Assembly: GCA_034189125.1 (NCBI GenBank)
Contig: JAXHVB010000131.1
Coordinates: 1 to 15,085, forward strand
Origin: UBA5862 sp002408105
GTDB lineage: Bacteria > Pseudomonadota > Gammaproteobacteria > Pseudomonadales > UBA5862
DNA: 15,085 nucleotides
Reading direction: 5' to 3'
In this document: one piece after another, positions 6,099 through 12,453 of the stretch
How the letters are laid out: each line of letters starts with the position of its first letter
How positions within the stretch are numbered: the stretch's first letter is position 1
Notes under the pieces: generated by a model
The model's input: only the letters and a program-made list of their open reading frames with translations
What the model was told of the DNA's origin: nothing
Databases searched by the model: none
Translations under genes and position numbers: made by a program

Positions 6099-6839
6099 TC
6101 CGCTGTCTTCCTCTAAGGAGATCAATGTCCCTGGCCCCTCTACAAAACTCGATAACACCCGCACCGGCACACCGTACTTGCCGGCAAACTCCACCGCCCG
6201 AATTTGCAACACCTTGGAACCAAGACTCGCCATTTCGAGCATTTCCTCAAAGGTGATGCTGTCCAGGCGACGCGCCTGCTCCACGACTCGAGGGTCTGTG
6301 GTGTAAACGCCATCCACATCGGTGAAAATTTGGCACTCCTCGGCTTTGAGGGCAGCGGCCAACGCGACCGCCGAAGTATCGGACCCGCCCCGACCGAGGG
6401 TGGTGGTGTTGCCCTCTTCGTTCACCCCCTGAAAACCAGCCACCACCGCAACCTTCCCTTCCGCCACCGCGGCAAGGATCCGGCTCGCTTCAATGTCTCG
6501 AATTCGGGCCTTGGTGTGGGCGCTGTCGGTCAGTACCCGCACCTGTGCGCCGGTAAAGGACTCAGCCGGACAACCACGCGCATGCAGGGCAATCGCCAAC
6601 AGTGCGATGGTGGTTTGCTCGCCCGTGGCCAAGAGCACATCCAGCTCACGTGGCACGGGCCGCTCGCTGAGGGCACTGGCAAGGCCCAGCAGTCGATTGG
6701 TCTCCCCGCTCATGGCCGACACCACCACCACGAGGTCATGCCCCGTTTTTCGGTCCTGCACGATCCGGTCTGCGACGGCTTCGATGCGTTCCACGCTGCC
6801 GACGGAAGTGCCGCCGAATTTCTGTACGAGAAGCGCCAT
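5586..6839 (-). CDS. lysC: aspartate kinase
   Basis: Phosphorylates L-aspartate to 4-phospho-L-aspartate, the first step toward lysine, methionine, threonine and diaminopimelate. 417 residues. The amino acid kinase domain (about 1-245) begins with K7-F-G-G-T-S and contains VVSAMSGETN, GRGGSDTSA and DVDGVYTTDPR. Two ACT domains (about 265-340 and 345-410; VTVLGVPDVPGVAARI and VSLVGVGMRSHAGIAS) indicate feedback control by lysine and/or threonine. Length and organisation match the monofunctional enzyme of Pseudomonas (about 412), not the homoserine dehydrogenase fusions. The start MALLVQKFGG has AGGG upstream. Position between alaS and csrA is the usual gammaproteobacterial one. An internal start for a regulatory subunit is described separately. 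Confidence 0.96.
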   Translation of the reverse strand: MALLVQKFGGTSVGSVERIEAVADRIVQDRKTGHDLVVVVSAMSGETNRLLGLASALSERPVPRELDVLLATGEQTTIALLAIALHARGCPAESFTGAQVRVLTDSAHTKARIRDIEASRILAAVAEGKVAVVAGFQGVNEEGNTTTLGRGGSDTSAVALAAALKAEECQIFTDVDGVYTTDPRVVEQARRLDSITFEEMLEMASLGSKVLQIRAVEFAGKYGVPVRVLSSFVEGPGTLISLEEDSGMESPKISGIAFNRDEAKVTVLGVPDVPGVAARILGPVSDANIEVDVIVQNIAADQKTTDFTFTVHRNDFARAMEVLKPLTAALGVRELVGDRSVVKVSLVGVGMRSHAGIASQMFAALADAGINIQIITTSEIKISVVIDEKYLELAVRCLHTAFGLDATEPVVVPGGGA

Positions 6840-6867
6840 ATTCCCTGTAAGCCAAAAGCTATTGTTA

Positions 6868-6896
6868 AATCTACAGAATTACGCCGGCGCGGACAA
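6868..6896 (-). promoter_or_regulatory. candidate sigma-70 promoter for lysC
   Basis: On the minus strand TTGTCC (6896-6891) is followed after 17 bp by TAGATT (6873-6868), each four of six to consensus. The lysC ATG lies 28 nt beyond the -10. The gap between alaS and lysC is 87 bp and AT-richer than its surroundings. A CCGTT/AACGG hairpin (6910-6924) sits just after the alaS stop. Confidence 0.4.
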
Positions 6897-6926
6897 GATC
6901 AGCGCAGCGCCGTTCGACAAACGGTA

Positions 6927-9542
6927 TCAGTGTGCGGCTGCCAGTAGCCGTTGGGCGACAAGGTCCGGCACCTGATTGAGCGCCGCAGCGAGCGCTTCAG
7001 GTTGATCTCCTCCGCCCTGCGCCATGTCGGCGCGACCGCCGCCGCGCCCACCCACCAGTGCCGCGATTTCGCCCAGCAGCTGTCCGGCATGCACCCGGGA
7101 TTCCAAATCTCCCGTGACCCCCGCAACCAGGTTGACCTTCCCGGCGCGCTCGGTGGCCAGCACAATCACGCCCGAGCCAAGCTTTTGTTTGAGGTAGTCC
7201 AGGGTATTGCGCAAGGATTTCGGGTCGGCGTCATCCAGAGCATGCACCAGCAGAGAAATGCCTTCCACCTGCTGGGTCTGATCCAGCAAATCCGAACCAC
7301 TCGAAGTGGCCAGCTTCGCCTTCATCCGGTCCAGTTCGCGGTCTTGCTCGCGAAGTTGGTCGATCAGTGCGCTCACGCGCTCTGGCAACTTGGCCTCAGG
7401 GGTCCGCAGTAGTGCCGCAAGCTCGGCCAGAAGCCCTGCGTCTTCGCGCATTCGCGCCACTGCCTGCTCTCCGGTGACTGCTTCGATTCGCCGAACACCC
7501 GCGGCGACACTGGACTCGCTCGAGATGCGAAACAGCCCAATGTCGCCGGTTCGGTGCACGTGCGTGCCACCACAAAGCTCTTTGGAAAACCCCGCGCCCA
7601 TGGACAGAACCCGCACCTGTTGGGCGTACTTTTCGCCGAACAGCGCAACCGCGCCCTGCTGTTTGGCCTCTTCCAGGTCCATCAGCTCGGTTTCGACTGG
7701 GGTGTTGCGGCGGATTTCGGCGTTGACGCGCGCTTCGATGGCGTGAATCTGGGCTGTACTCAGGGGTTCCGCGTGAGTGAAGTCGAACCGCAACCTCTCC
7801 GGGTCCACCAGCGACCCTTTCTGCTGCACATGGCCGCCAAGCGCTTCGCGCAGTGCGGCGTGCAGGAGGTGGGTGGCGGAATGGTTGCGGGCCGTGGCCT
7901 GACGCCGAGCCGAATCGATTCGGGATCTCACGCGCTCGCCGACGCCAATGCTGCCCTCGCGCACCTGAACACGGTGCAGAATTTGGTCCCCCTGGCGCTG
8001 GGTGTCCAGCACCTCCGCATGGGCGGTGGGCGTTTCGAGAGACCCTTGGTCGCCAACCTGGCCACCTGATTCAGCGTAAAACGGTGACCTGTTCAGCACC
8101 AGCCAGCCGGTTTCGCCTGCTACAAGCCGTTCCACCTCAGCCTCCGGCCCCACCAGCGCAACGACCTCGGCTTCGCCATCGAGCGCCTGGTAGCCGACGA
8201 ATTCGGTGCTCCCCTGAATCCGCAACTGGGCTGCCGGCGCGGAAGCGAACTGGCTGGCCGCCCGGGCGCGCTTGCGCTGCGATTCCATCTCTCGCTCGAA
8301 CCCTACCCGGTCGATCTGCAGGCCCCGCTCGCGGCAGATGTCAGCGGTCAAATCCTCCGGGAACCCATAGGTGTCGTAGAGGCGAAACACCACTTCGCCG
8401 GCAAGGCTGTCGCCTTCTACTCCCGCAATGGCGTCTTCGAGGATGCGCATGCCTTGGTCGAGGGTGCGGGCGAACTGCTCTTCCTCGGCCGTCAAGGTTT
8501 GCTCGATCCTACCCTGGGCTGCAGCCAGCTCCGGGTACGCCCCCCCCATCTCCTGCACCAGTGGCGCAACAAGCCGGTGGAAAAAAAGCCCTTGCTGTCC
8601 AAGCTTGTGGCCATGGCGCAGGGCCCGACGGACAATGCGACGCAGCACGTACCCGCGCCCCTCGTTGGAGGGAACCACACCATCGGCGATGAGAAACGCA
8701 CTGGAACGGATGTGGTCAGCAATGACTTTGAGCGAATTCGACGACCCCGCTTCGACCCCCACCACCTGCGCGACAGATCGCAACAGACTTTGAAACAAGT
8801 CGATCCCGTAGTTGCTGTGGACCCCTTGCATCACCGCAGCGATGCGCTCAAGGCCCATCCCGGTGTCGACCGAAGGGCTGGGCAAAGGCTCCAGGGTGCC
8901 ATCGGCGGTGCGGTTGAACTGCATGAACACCAGGTTCCAGATTTCGATGTAGCGGTCGCCATCCTCGTCGGGACTGCCCGGCGGCCCACCGGCCACTTCA
9001 GGACCATGATCAAAAAAGATTTCTGAGCAAGGCCCACAAGGGCCCGTGTCACCCATCGACCAAAAGTTGTCCCGCTCCCCCAGTCTCGAGAAACGAGCGG
9101 GATCAACGCCGATGTCCTCAAGCCAAATCCGCTCGGCCTCGGCGTCCTCGTGGAAGACGGTGACCCACAAGCGCTCTGGCGCGAGGCCAAGTCGCTCGGT
9201 CAAAAACCGCCAGGCAAACGCAATCGCTTCAGCTTTGAAGTAATCTCCGAAACTGAAGTTGCCCAGCATTTCAAAAAACGTATGGTGCCGGGCAGTGTAG
9301 CCGACGTTTTCCAAGTCATTGTGCTTGCCCCCGGCGCGCACGCAGCGCTGCGCAGAAGCCGCCCTTGTATAGGGGCGTCGGTCCGCACCGAGAAATACGT
9401 CCTTGAACTGCACCATTCCCGCGTTGGTGAACAACAGCGTCGGGTCATTCGACGGCACCAGGGAACTGCTTGGCACAATGGTGTGGCCTTCGGCCGAGAA
9501 AAAATCAAGAAATGCCTGGCGAAGCTCAGCGCTGGTCATCAT
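6927..9542 (-). CDS. alaS: alanine-tRNA ligase
   Basis: Class II aminoacyl-tRNA synthetase charging tRNA-Ala, with a mischarge-editing domain. 871 residues from the chosen start (E. coli 876). Catalytic core about 1-240 (FLDFFSAEGHTIVPSSSLV, NDPTLLFTNAGMVQFKDVFLG), tRNA-recognition helices with GRGYVLRRIVRRALRHG, editing domain with zinc ligands in HSATHLLH (about 560) and CGGTH (about 665), and C-terminal DHHA1/C-Ala domain ending with GGRGGGRADMAQGGG. The frame is open to 9623, but homology begins at MMTSAELRQAFLDFF. Two adjacent ATGs (9542, 9539) are possible; the first lies 6 nt after GGA. A consensus -10 box lies about 70 nt upstream. It follows recX, the standard order. Confidence 0.97.
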   Translation of the reverse strand: MMTSAELRQAFLDFFSAEGHTIVPSSSLVPSNDPTLLFTNAGMVQFKDVFLGADRRPYTRAASAQRCVRAGGKHNDLENVGYTARHHTFFEMLGNFSFGDYFKAEAIAFAWRFLTERLGLAPERLWVTVFHEDAEAERIWLEDIGVDPARFSRLGERDNFWSMGDTGPCGPCSEIFFDHGPEVAGGPPGSPDEDGDRYIEIWNLVFMQFNRTADGTLEPLPSPSVDTGMGLERIAAVMQGVHSNYGIDLFQSLLRSVAQVVGVEAGSSNSLKVIADHIRSSAFLIADGVVPSNEGRGYVLRRIVRRALRHGHKLGQQGLFFHRLVAPLVQEMGGAYPELAAAQGRIEQTLTAEEEQFARTLDQGMRILEDAIAGVEGDSLAGEVVFRLYDTYGFPEDLTADICRERGLQIDRVGFEREMESQRKRARAASQFASAPAAQLRIQGSTEFVGYQALDGEAEVVALVGPEAEVERLVAGETGWLVLNRSPFYAESGGQVGDQGSLETPTAHAEVLDTQRQGDQILHRVQVREGSIGVGERVRSRIDSARRQATARNHSATHLLHAALREALGGHVQQKGSLVDPERLRFDFTHAEPLSTAQIHAIEARVNAEIRRNTPVETELMDLEEAKQQGAVALFGEKYAQQVRVLSMGAGFSKELCGGTHVHRTGDIGLFRISSESSVAAGVRRIEAVTGEQAVARMREDAGLLAELAALLRTPEAKLPERVSALIDQLREQDRELDRMKAKLATSSGSDLLDQTQQVEGISLLVHALDDADPKSLRNTLDYLKQKLGSGVIVLATERAGKVNLVAGVTGDLESRVHAGQLLGEIAALVGGRGGGRADMAQGGGDQPEALAAALNQVPDLVAQRLLAAAH

Positions 9543-9549
9543 ACAAAGT

Positions 9550-9559
9550 CCGGTACCGG
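9550..9559. promoter_or_regulatory. perfect 10-bp palindrome in the alaS leader
   Basis: CCGGTACCGG is a perfect palindrome 8 nt before the alaS ATG, overlapping the only Shine-Dalgarno-like bases. E. coli AlaRS represses its own gene by binding a palindrome near the promoter; whether this element serves that role is speculative, since it lies downstream of the predicted start site. Confidence 0.25.
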
Positions 9560-9611
9560 TGGGGTCGGTCAGAGGGCTCGCGCGGTCACGCCAACCGCCG
9601 CGAAACCTCTG

Positions 9612-9617
9612 ATTATA
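9612..9617 (-). promoter_or_regulatory. consensus -10 box (TATAAT) upstream of alaS
   Basis: A perfect TATAAT overlaps the end of recX (recX stop codon at 9613-9615). No good -35 is found at 16-18 bp spacing, so confidence is limited. The implied leader of about 65 nt contains an imperfect GCGGT/ACCGC stem and the CCGGTACCGG palindrome. Confidence 0.4.
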
Positions 9618-10092
9618 CGGCATCCCCTGAGCTTTCGGACTGCTCCCGGAGCGCCCGCTCGATTTGACTCGGGGTAAAGCCGCGCGATTGCAAGAACCGG
9701 CATCTGCGTGCCCGCTCAGGCAAGTCGCTGGCAGGCTCGCCCCGGTACCTGGACCTCACCAGCTTGCCAAGCGCTGCGTCCCACTCCGGCGACCTAGGGT
9801 CAACCAGCGCGTCGAGCTCGGCGGCGCCGACACCGCGGCGGGCCAAGTCGGCTCGCACATGGCGCGGGCCGAAGCCGCGGCCCCGGCGGTGGTGCACAAA
9901 GGCCTCTGTGAAACGCACGTCGCTTTGTAGCCCCTCATCAACCAATGCGCAGACCACTGCTTCAATGACAGCCAGATCAGCACCGCCACGGGCCAGCTTG
10001 TCGCGCAGCTCTTGCGCTGAATGCTCGCGGCGCGCGAGCAAATCCATGGCCTTGCGGCGCAGGGTTCGATAAATGTCGGGGTCAAGATCCAT
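9613..10092 (-). CDS. recX: regulatory protein RecX
   Basis: A small helical protein (159 residues) that binds RecA filaments and limits their extension and ATPase/coprotease activity. Family features: an N-terminal AMDLLARREHSAQELRDKLARGG repeat and the central segment DEGLQSDVRFTEAFVHHRRGRGFGPRHVRADLARRGV, where RecX is most conserved, followed by a third helical repeat ending SRGFTPSQIERAL. Length is typical (about 150-166). The ATG at 10092 is the first in frame in a sensible place; its Shine-Dalgarno is poor. Unlike in E. coli, recX is not adjacent to recA: a DUF2244 gene lies between, so recA read-through to recX would have to cross it. Confidence 0.92.
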   Translation of the reverse strand: MDLDPDIYRTLRRKAMDLLARREHSAQELRDKLARGGADLAVIEAVVCALVDEGLQSDVRFTEAFVHHRRGRGFGPRHVRADLARRGVGAAELDALVDPRSPEWDAALGKLVRSRYRGEPASDLPERARRCRFLQSRGFTPSQIERALREQSESSGDAV

Positions 10093-10167
10093 GCTTGCGT
10101 CACGTCCACACAGGATGCCAGGCGGGCGCTTCGGTCTTGGGACGACGGACAGTCAATTGCGCGAGCT

Positions 10168-10656
10168 TCAGCGAATGCGTGCCAGTTGAATCAAACCGCC
10201 GAGTTCTGCGATCAACAGGTCTAGGTCTTCCGGACTGAGGAAGGCTCCGACTTCAACCTCTTTGCCGTGGGAACGAATGGCCACTCGGGGCGGATACCAG
10301 GGGTGGCGAGAACTGATGACCACAGCCTGCGCCCACGCCCTGGCACACTGCCAACCGCTGGTGGGAGCAAAGCGCCCCTTCTCGATCCGCACCAGGTCGC
10401 TGGAAAACCGCAGCACTTCCTGGTGCGAGTTGCGGTGCAGCAGCACGTACAGGGCCACCAGAAGGCCACCGATTTCGAGCCCCGCAAAAGGAAAGACCAA
10501 CCAGGCACCGAGGTGTGCCATGAAACCGGCGATCCCGAAGGCGACCAACCCCAATCCAGACAACACCCAGAGGTTGCCCTTCCAGTTCAGTGAAAAATTG
10601 GGCCGCAGAACGATGCAGCCCACCTCTCCCTGGGCGTCGCGCTCAACCAACACCAT
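10168..10656 (-). CDS. DUF2244-family integral membrane protein
   Basis: A 162-residue protein of unknown function that fits the DUF2244 pattern: N-terminal RPNFSLNWKGN, then two hydrophobic segments (about 30-48 and 50-73) with the characteristic FPFAGLEIGGLLVALYVLLHR, then a soluble tail with RIEKGRF, a tryptophan/arginine strand, and GAFLSPEDLDLLIAEL. Members of this family are often found near respiratory oxidase genes; here it sits between recA (38 nt upstream) and recX (75 nt downstream) on the same strand, so it may be co-transcribed with the recombination genes. The ATG at 10656 has no obvious Shine-Dalgarno. No role in recombination is shown by the sequence. Confidence 0.8.
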   Translation of the reverse strand: MVLVERDAQGEVGCIVLRPNFSLNWKGNLWVLSGLGLVAFGIAGFMAHLGAWLVFPFAGLEIGGLLVALYVLLHRNSHQEVLRFSSDLVRIEKGRFAPTSGWQCARAWAQAVVISSRHPWYPPRVAIRSHGKEVEVGAFLSPEDLDLLIAELGGLIQLARIR

Positions 10657-10680
10657 GGCGAACCGGTCGTCTGAGACGCT

Positions 10681-10695
10681 GGCAGTTTGACTGCC
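10681..10695 (-). terminator. hairpin at the recA stop codon
   Basis: GGCAGT-CAA-ACTGCC, a 6-bp perfect stem with a 3-nt loop, starts at the last base of the recA TAG codon. No T-run follows, so full termination is unlikely. It could attenuate read-through from recA into the DUF2244 gene and recX or protect the recA 3' end. Confidence 0.35.
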
Positions 10696-11744
10696 TACGC
10701 GTTGGCTCGCTCCGCAACCGAGCCTGCAGGTGCGTCCTGCGGGTCCACCTGGGCCGCCTCACCCAGCAAGTTGGCGCGAATGCTTGCTTCGATGGTTTCG
10801 GCCATTTCTGGATGCTCCTCCAAAAAACGGGCTGCGTTGGCTTTGCCCTGTCCGATCCGTTCGCCCTGATAGCTGTACCAGGCACCTGATTTCTCTACCA
10901 AACCTTCCTGGACGCCCAAATCAATGACTTCTCCGAGTCGGTAGATGCCGCCACCGTACAGGATTTGAAACTCGGCCTGGCGGAACGGCGGCGCCACCTT
11001 GTTCTTCACCACCTTGACCCGGGTTTCGTTGCCAATCACCTCATCACCGGATTTGACCGCGCCAATGCGGCGAATATCGAGCCGTACGGAAGAATAGAAC
11101 TTGAGGGCGTTCCCACCCGTCGTGGTCTCAGGGCTGCCGAACATGACACCGATCTTCATGCGAATCTGGTTGATAAAAATCACCATGCAGTTGGAGCGCT
11201 TGATGCTACCGGTGATCTTCCGCAGTGCCTGCGACATCAAGCGGGCTTGCAAACCAACGTGTTGGTCGCCCATCTCACCATCAATTTCCGCTTTGGGCGT
11301 GAGCGCGGCAACGGAGTCCACCACAATGAGGTCTACGGCACCCGAGCGCACCAGCATGTCGACGATTTCGAGCGCCTGCTCTCCGGTGTCGGGCTGCGAC
11401 ACCAGCAGGTCGTCGAGGTTGACCCCTAGCCGCTCGGCATAGGTCGGGTCCAGGGCATGCTCTGCATCCACAAAGGCGGCCGTGCCGCCCGCGCGCTGGC
11501 ATTGCGCAATCGTGCTGAGCGAGAGGGTGGTTTTCCCCGAGGATTCAGGCCCGTAGATCTCCACGACCCGTCCCTTGGGCAAGCCGCCAAGACCGAGCGC
11601 GATGTCGAGGCCCAAGGACCCGGTGGATACGGCAGGAATTCGGTGAGTTTCGTTGTCACCCAAGCGCATGATGCTGCCCTTGCCGAACTGGCGCTCAATC
11701 TGCCCAAGCGCCGCTTGCAGCGCTTTCTGCTTGTTCTCATCCAT
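10695..11744 (-). CDS. recA: recombinase RecA
   Basis: DNA-dependent ATPase that forms filaments on single-stranded DNA, drives strand exchange and stimulates LexA self-cleavage. 349 residues (E. coli 353). The N-terminal helix ENKQKALQAALGQIERQFGKG, Walker A GPESSGKT (65-72), AFVDAEHALDP with the catalytic glutamate near 95, Walker B LIVVDSVAAL, DNA-binding loop 1 (MGDQHVGLQARLMSQ) and loop 2 (FGSPETTTGGNALKF) are all intact. The C-terminus is shorter and less acidic than in E. coli. The ATG at 11744 is preceded by GAGGGG with 7-nt spacing. A LexA box lies 60-75 nt upstream. Confidence 0.98.
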   Translation of the reverse strand: MDENKQKALQAALGQIERQFGKGSIMRLGDNETHRIPAVSTGSLGLDIALGLGGLPKGRVVEIYGPESSGKTTLSLSTIAQCQRAGGTAAFVDAEHALDPTYAERLGVNLDDLLVSQPDTGEQALEIVDMLVRSGAVDLIVVDSVAALTPKAEIDGEMGDQHVGLQARLMSQALRKITGSIKRSNCMVIFINQIRMKIGVMFGSPETTTGGNALKFYSSVRLDIRRIGAVKSGDEVIGNETRVKVVKNKVAPPFRQAEFQILYGGGIYRLGEVIDLGVQEGLVEKSGAWYSYQGERIGQGKANAARFLEEHPEMAETIEASIRANLLGEAAQVDPQDAPAGSVAERANA

Positions 11745-11801
11745 CGCCGGTCCCCTCGTTCATCGGGTTGATAGGCCGCGGCGCCACCTCGGCAGCCACA
11801 C

Positions 11802-11821
11802 ACCTGCACAAATGTACAGTA
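11802..11821 (-). promoter_or_regulatory. LexA (SOS) box of recA
   Basis: On the minus strand TACTGTACATTTGTGCAGGT fits the gammaproteobacterial SOS box CTGT-N8-ACAG with a single mismatch in the right arm (GCAG). The CTG-N10-CAG core is intact. It sits 58 nt upstream of the recA ATG and overlaps TACATT, a plausible -10 element, so LexA binding would block the promoter. Confidence 0.85.
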
Positions 11822-11851
11822 TCGCATTATTCCACAACCACCCGCGCAGGC

Positions 11852-12349
11852 TCAACGCACGGGGCACTGTGCCAACATCTCTTGCAGCACCGCATCCACT
11901 GCAGCCTGTCGCACTGCGCTTCGATCCCCTGCAAACCACTCCTTCCATGCCCGGGTGGCGCCACCCCGTATGCCACAACCCATCCACACGGTACCGACTG
12001 GCTTGGTTTCAGTTCCTCCACCCGGACCTGCCACACCACTGACCGCGCAAGCCATGGCGGCATCACTGCGTGCCAGTGCTCCGGCGACCATCGCGCAAAC
12101 CACCGCTTCGCTCACCGCCCCCTGCACCTCCAGCAACGAGGTGGGCACGCCAAGCTCACCGACCTTGGCGGCGTTCGTGTAGGTCACCCACCCACGATCG
12201 AACCAAGCGGAACTGCCAGGCAAATGGGTCAGCGCCGCCGCAACCAACCCCCCAGTGCAAGACTCAGCTGTGGCGACGCGCCAGCCCAGGCCCTTAAGAC
12301 GCTCCGTTAGACGGAGCAGAAGATCAACCGGCGGATCGGCAGTGGTCAA
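11852..12349 (-). CDS. pncC: nicotinamide-nucleotide amidohydrolase (PncC, CinA C-terminal domain family)
   Basis: Hydrolyses NMN to nicotinate mononucleotide and ammonia, recycling NMN made by NAD-dependent DNA ligase. 165 residues, a stand-alone CinA_C domain without the N-terminal molybdopterin-binding half of full CinA. Conserved signatures: RVATAESCTGGL with the nucleophilic serine (S30), WVTYTNAAK with the lysine (K62), GAVSEAVV, and SGVAGPGGGTETKPVGTVW. The start is TTG 12349: GGAGT lies 7 nt upstream and the protein then begins at the expected distance from the first motif. It precedes recA, a widely conserved pairing. The recA promoter and LexA box lie in the 107-bp gap after it. Confidence 0.93.
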   Translation of the reverse strand: MTTADPPVDLLLRLTERLKGLGWRVATAESCTGGLVAAALTHLPGSSAWFDRGWVTYTNAAKVGELGVPTSLLEVQGAVSEAVVCAMVAGALARSDAAMACAVSGVAGPGGGTETKPVGTVWMGCGIRGGATRAWKEWFAGDRSAVRQAAVDAVLQEMLAQCPVR

Positions 12350-12423
12350 GGTAGAGACTCCGTACGAGGCAGAAGGCGGAGGCTGGTCGCGCCATCTTAT
12401 CGAGCACAGGCGAATTGCGTAAC

Positions 12424-12447
12424 ATTGGCCGTTTTCGATTGGCCGTT
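12424..12447 (+). repeat. tandem 10-bp direct repeat in the mutS leader
   Basis: ATTGGCCGTT occurs at 12424-12433 and again at 12438-12447, period 14, ending 6 nt before the mutS ATG where a Shine-Dalgarno is expected. No purine-rich ribosome site is present. Just upstream TAACAT (12420-12425) with TTATCG 17 bp before it is a weak promoter candidate. Confidence 0.5.
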
Positions 12448-12453
12448 CCGCCC

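Noticed and set aside
6846..6860. TGTAAG upstream of lysC as half of a GacA binding box
   Set aside because: The second half (CTTACA after 6 nt) is absent, so only a 6-nt chance match remains.
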